Source of the DNA: Polaribacter pectinis
GTDB lineage: Bacteria > Bacteroidota > Bacteroidia > Flavobacteriales > Flavobacteriaceae
Length of the DNA stretch: 64,000 nt
Assembly (NCBI RefSeq): GCF_014352875.1
Contig: NZ_CP060695.1
Span: 2,821,501 to 2,885,500 of the forward strand
Reading direction: 5' to 3'
Below the pieces are notes generated by a model. That model searched no databases. It worked only from the letters and a program-made list of their open reading frames with translations, and was not told the origin of the DNA. The position numbers and the translations under genes are program-made. This document shows, in pieces, positions 17,835-25,918 of the stretch (position 1 is the stretch's first letter; every line of letters starts with the position of its first letter).

Positions 17835-18501
17835 AACAAGAATTTTAGTAGCAGATGACCATCAATTAGTAATACAAGGAATTTTATGTTCATTAAAAGA
17901 AGTTGGAGATTTCGATGTTGTAACAACTAATACTTGCGATGAAGCTTTTCAGTTGATAAAAACGAATCAAAAAACAAATCCTTTTCATTTATTATTTACA
18001 GATTTAAGTTTCGATAATACAAATTCCGAAAGTAAATTAGATGGAGGAGAAGAGTTGATTAAAGCCATTAAAAATAATGAAATTGATATAAAAATTGGTG
18101 TAATCACTGGCCATACAGAAACCAATAGAGTGTATAATGTTATTAATAATTTAAACCCTAATGCATATTTATTAAAAAGTAAATGCGATGCCACAGAAAT
18201 TGGTTTTGCTATTCAGAAAATGCTAGCTAATGACTATTATTACACACATGAAATTCATCAAAAAATAATGCGTAGAAACATTGTTCAAATTCAAATGGAT
18301 GATGTAGCAATTCAGATTTTAAAAGAGCTTCCAAACCACCCAAAAATTAGCAATTTAGAAGGAATTATTACAAAAAATGACGGTGTTTTTTTAAAACTAC
18401 GTTCTATAGAATTAAAATTAGCAAATTTAAGAATAGATTTAAATGCAAATAACAATACAGATTTAATACTAAAAGCAAAAGAATTAGGAATTGTAGATTA
18501 G
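17824..18501 (+). CDS. Response regulator of the NarL/FixJ-like type
   Basis: A receiver domain of about 120 residues with acidic pair AD-DH at residues 10-13, phosphoacceptor Asp60 in LLFTDLSF, and conserved Lys in AYLLKSKCD. The C-terminal region (QILKELPNHPKISNLEG, then KLRSIELKLANLRIDLNAN) looks like a divergent LuxR-type helix-turn-helix. GTG at 17824 gives MAVKTRILVADD and is my choice; TTG at 17809 is an alternative. The overlap with the kinase frame supports co-transcription. It appears intact although its kinase is interrupted. Confidence 0.8.
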   Translation: MAVKTRILVADDHQLVIQGILCSLKEVGDFDVVTTNTCDEAFQLIKTNQKTNPFHLLFTDLSFDNTNSESKLDGGEELIKAIKNNEIDIKIGVITGHTETNRVYNVINNLNPNAYLLKSKCDATEIGFAIQKMLANDYYYTHEIHQKIMRRNIVQIQMDDVAIQILKELPNHPKISNLEGIITKNDGVFLKLRSIELKLANLRIDLNANNNTDLILKAKELGIVD

Positions 18502-18511
18502 TACTGTTTTT

Positions 18512-18552
18512 CGGAAATCCGTAATTCTATCTACGGCTTTCCGTAATTTTTT
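18512..18552 (+). terminator. Rho-independent terminator of the two-component operon
   Basis: CGGAAATCCGTA and TACGGCTTTCCG (12 bp, one mismatch) enclose ATTCTATC and are followed by TAATTTTTTT. It starts 10 bases after the response regulator stop. Confidence 0.8.
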
Positions 18553-18577
18553 TCTAAAAAAGTAATATACCTTTACA

Positions 18578-18615
18578 TTGTATTTCTGTTTTGCTAAAAA
18601 CAGATGTAAATACAA
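18578..18615. other. Nested inverted repeat of unknown role
   Basis: Outer arms TTGTATTT/AAATACAA and inner arms CTGTTTT/AAAACAG around GCT form a two-storey hairpin with an ATGT bulge. TTTACAT/ATGTAAA at 18572 can pair as an alternative. It lies between two terminators with no ORF, so it may be part of a short non-coding transcript, or inert. Confidence 0.35.
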
Positions 18616-18671
18616 GGGATTAATTGCAGATATGAATTAGGGGTTTATATCTAAATATTAAGAGAAAAAGT

Positions 18672-18705
18672 AAAAAACCTTTCAGTTTAACTGGAAGGTT
18701 TTTTT
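18672..18705. terminator. Bidirectional terminator at the end of mgtE
   Basis: AAAAACCTTTCAG and CTGGAAGGTTTTT (one mismatch) flank TTTAA, with A- and T-runs on both sides. It overlaps the mgtE stop codon and serves mgtE on the minus strand. Confidence 0.7.
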
Positions 18706-20053
18706 ATATACCTAAAATAAGTTTTGCAATCATAAAGTAAATTAATATTCCAAAAATATCATTACTTGTAGTTATAAATGGCCCAGTTGCAATTGCAGGA
18801 TCTATACCTCTTTTGTTTAAGAATAATGGTACAAAAGTACCTATTAAACCAGCAATAATAATTACAACTACTAGAGATGCAGAAATAGCTAAAGCAAGGT
18901 CTATTTTACCTTCGTAAGCCCAAACAAAAAAGAACAGAAACAAAGCTAAAATAACACCGTTTAAAGCTGCTAAAAGCATTTCTTTTAAAAGTCTGCTATT
19001 GATACTTCCTTTTACATCGTCATTTGCTAAACCTTGTACAATAATTGCTGAAGATTGTACACCTACATTTCCTGCCATTGCTGCAATTAAAGGAGTAAAA
19101 AAGAATAATGCTGCGTATTTAGAAAACACATCTTGAAAACCTTCCATAATGATAAACGCACCAACACCACCAACTAAACCTAAAAACAACCAAGGAATAC
19201 GTGCTTTTGTTAACTGCAAAATACTATCGTCTGAATCTACGTCTTGCGTTAAACCTGCAGCCATTTGGTAATCTTTGTCTGCTTCTTCTTTTAAAACATC
19301 TACAATATCATCAATAGTAATTCTTCCTAATAAAACGTTGTTATCATCTACAACTGGTATAGCTTCCAAATCGTATTTTGTCATTATTTTAGCAACCTCT
19401 TCATCATCTTCATGCACGTTTACAGAATCTACTGTGTCTTTAGATATATCTGCTATTTTTTGATCAGATTTTGCAATAATTAAATCTTTTAAAGACAATC
19501 TACCAACTAGTTTATCTTCTTTATCTACAACATAAATAGAGTGTACTCTTGTAACATCTTTTGCTTGTCCTCTAATTCTACGCATACAACCAGCAACTGT
19601 CCAAGTTTCATAGACTTTTACCAATTCTTTTGCCATCAAAGCTCCAGCAGTGTCATCATCATAAGATAATAATTCTTTAATATCTGCAGCTAAATCATCA
19701 TCTTCTAAAGCATTAATTACACGTTTTTGACGTTCTTCGGAAAGTTCTCCAATAATATCTGCAGCATCATCTGTGTCCATTTCTCCAACTTCATCTGCAA
19801 TTTCTTGTGCAGATAAACTTCCAAGAATTTTTTCACGAGTGTCTTCGTCTAATTCTGTAAGAATTTCAGAGGTTTTTTCGCTATCTAAAAGTTTTATAAT
19901 ATAAATAGCTTCATCGAAAGTTACTTCGTCTAAAACTTCTGCAATATCTGCAAAGTGTACTTCAGAAAATAAGATAGTTAATGCTTTATCATCTTTAGAA
20001 ATGATAAGTTCAGAAAGGTTTTCTAAAAAGTCATCAGTAATTTCAAATGCCAT
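18704..20053 (-). CDS. mgtE: Magnesium transporter MgtE
   Basis: A 449-residue homodimeric Mg2+ channel. The N domain is a helical superhelix ([22 protein letters not shown]). Two CBS domains follow ([19 protein letters not shown] and [21 protein letters not shown]). Five membrane helices include the conserved GNVGVQSS pore segment and end in [16 protein letters not shown]. The N and CBS domains act as a Mg2+ gate in characterised relatives. Its start overlaps the end of rsmA by 11 bases, so it is co-transcribed with it. Confidence 0.96.
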   Translation of the reverse strand: MAFEITDDFLENLSELIISKDDKALTILFSEVHFADIAEVLDEVTFDEAIYIIKLLDSEKTSEILTELDEDTREKILGSLSAQEIADEVGEMDTDDAADIIGELSEERQKRVINALEDDDLAADIKELLSYDDDTAGALMAKELVKVYETWTVAGCMRRIRGQAKDVTRVHSIYVVDKEDKLVGRLSLKDLIIAKSDQKIADISKDTVDSVNVHEDDEEVAKIMTKYDLEAIPVVDDNNVLLGRITIDDIVDVLKEEADKDYQMAAGLTQDVDSDDSILQLTKARIPWLFLGLVGGVGAFIIMEGFQDVFSKYAALFFFTPLIAAMAGNVGVQSSAIIVQGLANDDVKGSINSRLLKEMLLAALNGVILALFLFFFVWAYEGKIDLALAISASLVVVIIIAGLIGTFVPLFLNKRGIDPAIATGPFITTSNDIFGILIYFMIAKLILGI

Positions 20054-20846
20054 TATTCACTAGTTTTTTAGTCAATTCTATAAAATCGTCTACAGATAGC
20101 TGCTCTGGACGTTTTGCAAATATAGGCTCTTCTTTTAAAGAATCTGAAAGATTGAAAGATTTTAAACTAGAACGCAACATTTTTCTACGTTGATTAAATG
20201 CTGTTTTTACAACTCTAAAAAATAGTTTTTCATCTACAGGAAGTGAATAATCCTTTTTTCTGATGAATCTTATAACACCAGAATCTACTTTTGGTGGTGG
20301 ATCGAAAACCGTTGGTGGAACAGTAAATAAATATTCCACATCAAAGAAAGCTTGTGTTAAAACAGATAAAATTCCGTAAACTTTAGAACCTTCTTTTTCT
20401 GCAATTCTCATTGCAACTTCTTTTTGAAACATTCCTGCAAATTCAGGAACGTATTCTCTATTTTCTATGGCTTTAAAAACAATTTGTGTAGATATATTAT
20501 AAGGGAAATTACCAATTATAGCTACTTGTTCTTTATTAAAAATTTCTTGAATTTCTTTCTTTAAAAAATCACCTTCAATAATCTCAAATTTTTCTTTAGA
20601 AGTGTTTAAGTTCAGGTGTTCTAAAGGAAACGTTTCATGCAAATAGGCAACAGATTCTCTGTCTAATTCCATGACCGTAATTTTAGGTTTTTTTTGCAAT
20701 AGATATTTGGTTAAAACACCCATTCCAGGACCAATTTCTAATACATTATCATAGCCATTTTCTGTTAAAGCATCTGCAATATTTTTTGCAATTGTTTCAT
20801 CAGTTAAAAAATGTTGGCCAAGATGTTTTTTTGCTTTTACAGACAT
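20043..20846 (-). CDS. rsmA: 16S rRNA (adenine(1518)-N6/adenine(1519)-N6)-dimethyltransferase RsmA
   Basis: RsmA (KsgA) dimethylates two adjacent adenines in helix 45 of 16S rRNA as a late 30S assembly step. About 267 residues. [12 protein letters not shown] is the N-terminal signature, [15 protein letters not shown] is the SAM motif, and GNFPYNIST is the NLPY-type catalytic motif with Phe for Leu. I chose the ATG at 20846 ([13 protein letters not shown]), since the seven preceding residues are not conserved family sequence. Confidence 0.96.
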   Translation of the reverse strand: MSVKAKKHLGQHFLTDETIAKNIADALTENGYDNVLEIGPGMGVLTKYLLQKKPKITVMELDRESVAYLHETFPLEHLNLNTSKEKFEIIEGDFLKKEIQEIFNKEQVAIIGNFPYNISTQIVFKAIENREYVPEFAGMFQKEVAMRIAEKEGSKVYGILSVLTQAFFDVEYLFTVPPTVFDPPPKVDSGVIRFIRKKDYSLPVDEKLFFRVVKTAFNQRRKMLRSSLKSFNLSDSLKEEPIFAKRPEQLSVDDFIELTKKLVNNGI

Positions 20847-20870
20847 TACAGTTCTTTTTTGCTTCAATTA

Positions 20871-20878
20871 CAAATGTA
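20871..20878 (-). promoter_or_regulatory. -7 box of rsmA-mgtE
   Basis: TACATTTG on the minus strand matches TAnnTTTG, 24 bases before the rsmA start. The same octamer stands before ribF (25750). No -33 TTG at standard spacing was found. Confidence 0.4.
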
Positions 20879-20957
20879 CAAACATTAATAACCAAGAAAT
20901 TGATAAAACGAAATAGTTACTTAATAATCCTTTTAAACTTATTTAAGAGTAGAGTTT

Positions 20958-21284
20958 TTAATTACTTGCAACAGTTGGAAAAAATTCATTAATTATTTTA
21001 AGTTCTGTTCTAAATGCCACCATTTTATCTGCAAATTTTGCACCGTCTTTTCGTAATTTATCTGCATCAAATTGATAATAATCATCTAAATCTTCTCTAG
21101 TATTTGCTGTGTATTGAACAGAATAGGTTTTGCCTCCCATTTCTTCATCAACTAAAACCTGCGTAAGTTTTGCAGATAGAAATCTGCCTGTATTTAGAAC
21201 ATCTGTAATGTGAGTTTCCATCCAGTTTAACCATTCTTCATGAACAGATTCATCAATATTTATAGTTACGTTATATATATACAT
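20958..21284 (-). CDS. DUF4286 family protein
   Basis: A 108-residue cytosolic protein with a ferredoxin-like (EthD/dimeric alpha-beta barrel-like) layout: YIYNVTINIDESVHEEWLNWM at the start, then KTYSVQYTANTREDLDDY. It matches the DUF4286 family of Bacteroidota, whose function is unknown. Start chosen at MYIYNV (21284). It lies between rsmA and a TPR protein, all on the minus strand. Confidence 0.85.
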   Translation of the reverse strand: MYIYNVTINIDESVHEEWLNWMETHITDVLNTGRFLSAKLTQVLVDEEMGGKTYSVQYTANTREDLDDYYQFDADKLRKDGAKFADKMVAFRTELKIINEFFPTVASN

Positions 21285-21317
21285 TTTTAAGGTTTTTATT
21301 AGGTTCACTTTAAAAAA

Positions 21318-23135
21318 TTACAAGTTGTCTCCTCGTAATTTTCGATATTTTTTTCTGGCATCTACCAAATAAATACTAGATGGGTGTTCAAAAATAATTT
21401 TCTGATAGTATTCTTGAGCCTTTTCTTTATTGTTTAAATTATTATTATAGATTTCTGCCATCATAAAGTAAACATCATCGGTTAAAAAACCTTGATTATC
21501 AGCTGCAATTATTTTTGCCAAATTTAAAATAGCTTCTGCATATTTTTTTTGTTTTATATGAAGTTTTGCTTTAAAAAATAAAACATCGTCATAGATTACT
21601 TCTCCAGGAACTAATCCATTTACAAAAATATCTTTTTGTGTAAATAACTTATCTAATTCTGCCAAAGCATCATCATCTTTATTTTGAAAAGCTAACAATT
21701 CTGCATTTGCTAATTGTTTTAAACCCGAAGGAATAGAATCAAGTGGTTCATTATCTGTAATTTTTAAAAACAATGCTACAGCATCATTTGCAATCAATTG
21801 TGTTGTAGATCCTTTTAATACTTTTAATTGTGCTTTAGCCCAAGTAAAATCGCCTTTAAAATAACTTGTTTGTGCTACTTTAAAACGAGCTTGTTGTGCT
21901 AATTCGTGATTTTTTAATTGTGTTTGAATTTGAGAAAAGTAAATTAATGCTTTATTAAATTTACCGGTAAAAACTAAAATATCACCTAATTTTAATTTAA
22001 TTCTTGCTTTGTCGAATTTAGAACTTGAAAAATTAATGGCATTTTCAAGAACTTTTTTTGCTTCATTTGGTTTGTTTTCAGAAAAAGTTAAAAAATCTGC
22101 ATATGCTACTTGCAATTGTATTGTTGCAGTATTTTTACCAAATTCTGTAAATAAGGATTGAAACAAGGCTTCAGTTTCAGGATTTTTTGTGGCAACAGCT
22201 ATTTTAGCCAAGTATAAATTTGCATCAATTTTTTCTTCTTTTAATGTGGATTTTTGGTTGATAAAAACAAAACAATCATTTGCGGCATCAAAATAATTGT
22301 TTTCGAAAGCTATTTTACCTAAACTATAAATTTTAGAGAGGTCTGTAGGATTTCTTTGATACAAAGCTTTTTCTTGAATTAAAGCTTTTCCATAGTCTTT
22401 TTGCTGAGCAAATAACCAAGCTAATAAAACATTCCAAACATCTTTTGGGTTGCTTGCAGACTTTCTTAAAAGGGTTTTTCTGAATAAAACGTTTGCTTCG
22501 TTTTCTGAATCGTCTGTAATATATCTGCTAGTATATCTTTGTACAAGGCTAAAATAACTTTCTTGTTTGTCTACCATATCTATGTATGATTCAAACATTT
22601 GTTTATAATCTCCTTTTTCACCATAAATTTGCGCAATTTGAAAATTATAATTGGCATTTTTATTGGCTTCCATTGCTTTTTTATAGGTTAAAATTGCATA
22701 ATCTAGCAAATTGTAATCTTTAAAAAGCCTTCCAATAATTCCGCCATAAGCAGCATTTTTCCCCAAATTATTTAAAGCTAAATCGTAGTTTAGTTTTGCT
22801 TGTTCTTTTTGTTGTTGTCTTTCGTAATTGTATCCTAAATAGACGTACAAATAAACTTGACTGTTATTTGCTTTTATTCTACTTTTTAGTAAGTTTTCTG
22901 CTAACAGAAAGTTATCTGTTTCTTGGTAGCAAGAAATTAATCGTCCAAGATAAGTGGTGTTAAAGGAAGATTTGTCGTATAATTTTTTAAAAAGTTGTGT
23001 TGCTTTCTCATATTCTCCTTCTCTGTAATAGTTTTCTGCTATCAGATAATCGTTTTGATCCGTTTTCTGTTGTATGTTTTGTGAGAAACAAAACGTTGTA
23101 ACAGAAAGAAAAATAAAAAGAAAAAGGTTTTTCAT
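21318..23135 (-). CDS. Secreted tetratricopeptide repeat protein
   Basis: About 605 residues. The signal peptide NLFLFIFLSVTTFCFSQ is followed by TPR units throughout, e.g. EYEKATQLFKKLYDKS, KYAEAILNLAKIIAADN and KEKAQEYYQKIIFEHP. No enzymatic domain is visible. It is probably a periplasmic or envelope scaffold; the final KAQEYYQKIIFEHPSS resembles BamD/YbgF-type repeats, but I do not assign that role. A TATCTTTG box lies 7 bases before the ATG at 23135, implying a very short leader. Confidence 0.82.
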   Translation of the reverse strand: MKNLFLFIFLSVTTFCFSQNIQQKTDQNDYLIAENYYREGEYEKATQLFKKLYDKSSFNTTYLGRLISCYQETDNFLLAENLLKSRIKANNSQVYLYVYLGYNYERQQQKEQAKLNYDLALNNLGKNAAYGGIIGRLFKDYNLLDYAILTYKKAMEANKNANYNFQIAQIYGEKGDYKQMFESYIDMVDKQESYFSLVQRYTSRYITDDSENEANVLFRKTLLRKSASNPKDVWNVLLAWLFAQQKDYGKALIQEKALYQRNPTDLSKIYSLGKIAFENNYFDAANDCFVFINQKSTLKEEKIDANLYLAKIAVATKNPETEALFQSLFTEFGKNTATIQLQVAYADFLTFSENKPNEAKKVLENAINFSSSKFDKARIKLKLGDILVFTGKFNKALIYFSQIQTQLKNHELAQQARFKVAQTSYFKGDFTWAKAQLKVLKGSTTQLIANDAVALFLKITDNEPLDSIPSGLKQLANAELLAFQNKDDDALAELDKLFTQKDIFVNGLVPGEVIYDDVLFFKAKLHIKQKKYAEAILNLAKIIAADNQGFLTDDVYFMMAEIYNNNLNNKEKAQEYYQKIIFEHPSSIYLVDARKKYRKLRGDNL

Positions 23136-23141
23136 CGAAAT

Positions 23142-23149
23142 CAAAGATA
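23142..23149 (-). promoter_or_regulatory. -7 box of the TPR protein gene
   Basis: TATCTTTG on the minus strand lies 7 bases upstream of the A of the ATG at 23135, so the predicted 5' leader is only a few bases. Confidence 0.45.
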
Positions 23150-23210
23150 ATTAAGAAATATGTTAAAATTTTATTAAACCAAAGGCTTTTTGAAATTCTT
23201 TTGTAACATT

Positions 23211-23227
23211 TTGGCACAGAAGTTGTC
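23211..23227 (+). promoter_or_regulatory. Sigma-54-like promoter upstream of the 47-residue gene
   Basis: TTGGCACAGAAGTTGTC has a perfect -24 element TTGGCAC, five bases, then TTG in the -12 position. The spacing matches the sigma-54 consensus TTGGCAC-N5-TTGC, with T replacing the final C. It lies 34 bases upstream of the ATG at 23262, so the expected start site leaves a leader of about 25 bases. The promoter call is by consensus only; no enhancer-binding protein is in the window. Confidence 0.55.
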
Positions 23228-23261
23228 TATATGGTAAGTAACTAATCAAAAACTAAATATT

Positions 23262-23405
23262 ATGAATACTTTTTCTCAACAATACCAAATAGCAAAAAAC
23301 AACTCAATAGAGTTTATGAAAAACGGACAAATTTCTGCGTATTTGAACGCTCTTGTAGAAATGAATAAATACAAAAGATTAATGATTGCAGTGGTTGCAA
23401 ATTAA
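23262..23405 (+). CDS. 47-residue conserved-looking microprotein
   Basis: ATG at 23262 opens a 47-codon frame: MNTFSQQYQIAKNNS, then IEFMKNGQISAYLNALVEMN, then KYKRLMIAVVAN. It is helical, slightly basic, with a short hydrophobic C-terminus. The sigma-54-like promoter directly upstream, a sensible start-to-stop frame and an otherwise unexplained 316-base gap between genes support it. I recall short proteins of this kind in Flavobacteriaceae near serS but know no function. Confidence 0.65.
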   Translation: MNTFSQQYQIAKNNSIEFMKNGQISAYLNALVEMNKYKRLMIAVVAN

Positions 23406-23417
23406 TTTTAGTTGCTA

Positions 23418-23445
23418 GTTTTTAGTTAAAATTGTTACTAAAAAC
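23418..23445. other. Hairpin between the microprotein and serS
   Basis: GTTTTTAGT and ACTAAAAAC form a perfect 9-bp stem with a 10-base loop between convergent genes. No T-run follows, so terminator function is weakly supported. Confidence 0.3.
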
Positions 23446-23460
23446 CAACAACAAAAATTA

Positions 23461-24735
23461 TTAATCTATAAGGCTAAATCCACAATAAGGAACTAATACA
23501 TCTGGTATTTTAATTCCTTCTGCTGTTTGATAGTTTTCTAAAATTCCTGCCAAAACACGTGGTAATGCTAAAGAACTACCGTTTAAAGTATGTGCAAATT
23601 CGCTTTTCCCATCTTTGTTTTTAAAACGAAGTTTTAATCTGTTCGCTTGAAAAGTTTCAAAATTTGAAGCAGAACTAATTTCTAACCATCTGTCTTGTGC
23701 TGTAGAAAATAATTCAAAATCGAATGTTAAAGCAGCTGTAAAACCAGTATCTCCACCACACAAACGTAAAATTCTGTAAGGTAATTTTAATTCTCTTAAA
23801 ATATCTTTAATATGCTCTACCATATCACTTAAAGCATGGTAAGATTTGTCTGGATGCTCCACTCTTACGATCTCTACTTTATCGAATTGATGCAATCTAT
23901 TTAAACCACGAACATGCGCTCCATAACTTCCAGCCTCACGTCTAAAACAAGGTGTGTAACCAGTTGCAGTTATAGGAAAATCGCTTTCCTGAATTAAATT
24001 ACCACGAAACATATTTGTAATTGGCACTTCTGCTGTAGGAATTAAATACAAATCGTCTACAGTAGAATGATACATTTGTCCATCTTTATCTGGTAATTGC
24101 CCAGTTGCAGTAGCAGATGCTGCATTCACCAAATGCGGTACTTGATATTCTTTATAACCAGCTTCAATATTTTTATCTAAAAAATAGTTGATTAATGCAC
24201 GCTGTAATCTTGCGCCTTTTCCTTTGTAAACAGGAAAACCTGCACCTGTAATTTTTGTACCTAATTCAAAATCGATAATGTCGTATTTCTTTGCCAACTC
24301 CCAATGAGGAAGTGCATTTTCTCCTAAATCAGGAATAATTCCTTCTTTAAAAATTTCTTCATTATCTTCTTCCGAATTTCCAGCTTTTACAGAAGCATGA
24401 GGAATGTTAGGTATTTGATATAATAAATTCTGAAGTTCATCTGCAAAACCGTTTAAAGTTTCAGACAATTCTTTAGATTTCTCTTTTAACTGACTAGTTT
24501 TTTCTTTTAAAATGTTCGCTTTTTGTACTTCTCCAGATTTAAAAAGACCTCCAATTTCTTTGGATAAAGTATTAGATTCCGCTAAAATATCGTCTAAAGA
24601 AACTTGAGTTGTTCTTCTGTTTTCATCGGCAGTTAAAACCTGCTCAATAATAGTTTCAGCATTTGCAAAATTACGTTTTGCCAAACCATCTAAAACGGTT
24701 TGCTTATTTTCTCTAATAAATTGTACTTGTAACAT
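23461..24735 (-). CDS. serS: Seryl-tRNA synthetase
   Basis: Class II aminoacyl-tRNA synthetase charging tRNA-Ser, 424 residues. The N-terminal antiparallel coiled-coil arm occupies about residues 25-100. Motif 2 is FRREAGSYGAHVRGLNRLHQFDKVE, and motif 3 is the GSSLALPRVLAGILEN segment near the C-terminus. The C-terminal VPYCGF ends the protein as in Bacteroidota orthologues. It has the best-formed promoter in the window. Confidence 0.97.
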   Translation of the reverse strand: MLQVQFIRENKQTVLDGLAKRNFANAETIIEQVLTADENRRTTQVSLDDILAESNTLSKEIGGLFKSGEVQKANILKEKTSQLKEKSKELSETLNGFADELQNLLYQIPNIPHASVKAGNSEEDNEEIFKEGIIPDLGENALPHWELAKKYDIIDFELGTKITGAGFPVYKGKGARLQRALINYFLDKNIEAGYKEYQVPHLVNAASATATGQLPDKDGQMYHSTVDDLYLIPTAEVPITNMFRGNLIQESDFPITATGYTPCFRREAGSYGAHVRGLNRLHQFDKVEIVRVEHPDKSYHALSDMVEHIKDILRELKLPYRILRLCGGDTGFTAALTFDFELFSTAQDRWLEISSASNFETFQANRLKLRFKNKDGKSEFAHTLNGSSLALPRVLAGILENYQTAEGIKIPDVLVPYCGFSLID

Positions 24736-24755
24736 TTTGTTCTGTATATAAGGAG

Positions 24756-24786
24756 CAAATATACAGTAAGCTTAAGAATTTAGCAA
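24756..24786 (-). promoter_or_regulatory. serS promoter, -33 and -7 elements
   Basis: On the minus strand TTG (24784-24786) and TATATTTG (24756-24763) are 20 bases apart, matching the Bacteroidota primary sigma consensus TTG-N19/20-TAnnTTTG. The serS ATG follows about 20 bases downstream. This is the only case in the window where both elements are clear. Confidence 0.6.
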
Positions 24787-24793
24787 TGTAGAA

Positions 24794-25726
24794 TTAAAGA
24801 TTGTTTTTTATATAATCTCTTGCAGTTTCTTCGTCTTTTTTAAGTTGAAGAATTAGTGAATCTAAAGAATCGAATTTTTCTTCATCTCGTAAAAAGTAGA
24901 TTAAATCTATGTTTAAATTTTTGCCATATAAATCTTGGTTGAAATCAAAAAAATGAACTTCAATTGTTTGATGATTTCCATTTACGGTTGGTCTGTTTCC
25001 AATATTCATCATTCCAAAAATAGTGTTATTTTCTATGGAAGATTTTACCACATAAACTCCTGTTTTAGGTATCAGTTTGTACTTTTCTTTAACATCTATA
25101 TTTGCTGTTGGATAACCAATTTTTCCTCCTAATTTTTTTCCGTTTACAACTTTACCATTCAGCATAAAATTATAACCTAAATAATTATTAGCAGTTTTTA
25201 AATTTCCAGAAGCTAAAGCACGTCTAATTTTTGTAGAACTTACAGAAACATCATCAATATCTTGTGCCGGAATTTCTTCTACCTTAAAATCGTACAAATG
25301 ACTGTATTCTGTTAATTGTTGAATATTTCCTTCTCTGTTTTTACCAAAATGATGATCGTAACCAATAATTAATTTCGAAATATTAAACTGATTTACCAAA
25401 ACATCTCGCACAAATTCAAGTGCAGTAATCCTTGAAAATTCTTTACTAAAAGGATGAATTATTAAATAATCTAAACCAGTTTTTTCTAACAGTTTTGCAC
25501 GTTCATCAATCGTGTTAATTAATTCGATGGTAGCATCTTTTTGCAACACCATTCTTGGATGTGGAAAAAAGGTAAGTAAAACAGATTTTTTTCCAGCTTG
25601 TTTCGCTTCAGAAACCAGTTTTTCTAAAATTTTCTGATGCCCAAAATGAACACCATCAAAAGTACCAATAGTAACAAAAGTTTTTTCTTGTGTAGAAAAG
25701 TTAGAAATATCTTGAATGGTAATCAA
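24794..25726 (-). CDS. ribF: Bifunctional riboflavin kinase/FAD synthetase RibF
   Basis: RibF phosphorylates riboflavin to FMN and adenylates it to FAD. The N-terminal nucleotidyltransferase domain is marked by TIGTFDGVHFGHQKIL and IIGYDHHFGKNREGN. The riboflavin kinase domain is marked by NGKKLGGKIGYPTANI and the metal-site GVYVV...GMMNIGNRPT. The 310-residue length fits. The start codon is TTG at 25726; no ATG gives a better N-terminus. It has a divergent promoter region with the TonB receptor. Confidence 0.95.
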   Translation of the reverse strand: MITIQDISNFSTQEKTFVTIGTFDGVHFGHQKILEKLVSEAKQAGKKSVLLTFFPHPRMVLQKDATIELINTIDERAKLLEKTGLDYLIIHPFSKEFSRITALEFVRDVLVNQFNISKLIIGYDHHFGKNREGNIQQLTEYSHLYDFKVEEIPAQDIDDVSVSSTKIRRALASGNLKTANNYLGYNFMLNGKVVNGKKLGGKIGYPTANIDVKEKYKLIPKTGVYVVKSSIENNTIFGMMNIGNRPTVNGNHQTIEVHFFDFNQDLYGKNLNIDLIYFLRDEEKFDSLDSLILQLKKDEETARDYIKNNL

Positions 25727-25749
25727 AAAAGTAAATATTTATGATATTA

Positions 25750-25757
25750 CAAATGTA
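25750..25757 (-). promoter_or_regulatory. -7 box of ribF
   Basis: TACATTTG on the minus strand fits TAnnTTTG, about 24 bases before the TTG start of ribF. Confidence 0.4.
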
Positions 25758-25806
25758 CAACAACTATACGTTTAAATAAATAGATTAATTTGTTTTTGAA
25801 TCTAGA

Positions 25807-25840
25807 TTTTGTTAAAAAAAGACAGTCTTTTTTGACAAAA
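25807..25840. repeat. 34-bp near-perfect palindrome in a divergent promoter region
   Basis: TTTTGTTAAAAAAAGAC and GTCTTTTTTGACAAAA meet around a single A with one mismatch and one extra A. It lies between divergently transcribed ribF and the TonB receptor, 50 bases above the ribF -7 box, so it looks more like an operator or cruciform than a terminator. The binding protein is unknown. Confidence 0.4.
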
Positions 25841-25918
25841 CAACAAATTTAGCTATCAAATAATCAATAATTCAAAAAAAATTGTATTTTGCGTATCAGT
25901 TAACAAATAATTCAAATT

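Noticed and set aside
24021..24038. TTGGCAC followed by CTG, a sigma-54-like match.
   Set aside because: It lies inside the serS coding region, lacks the TTG -12 element, and no gene starts downstream on that strand.
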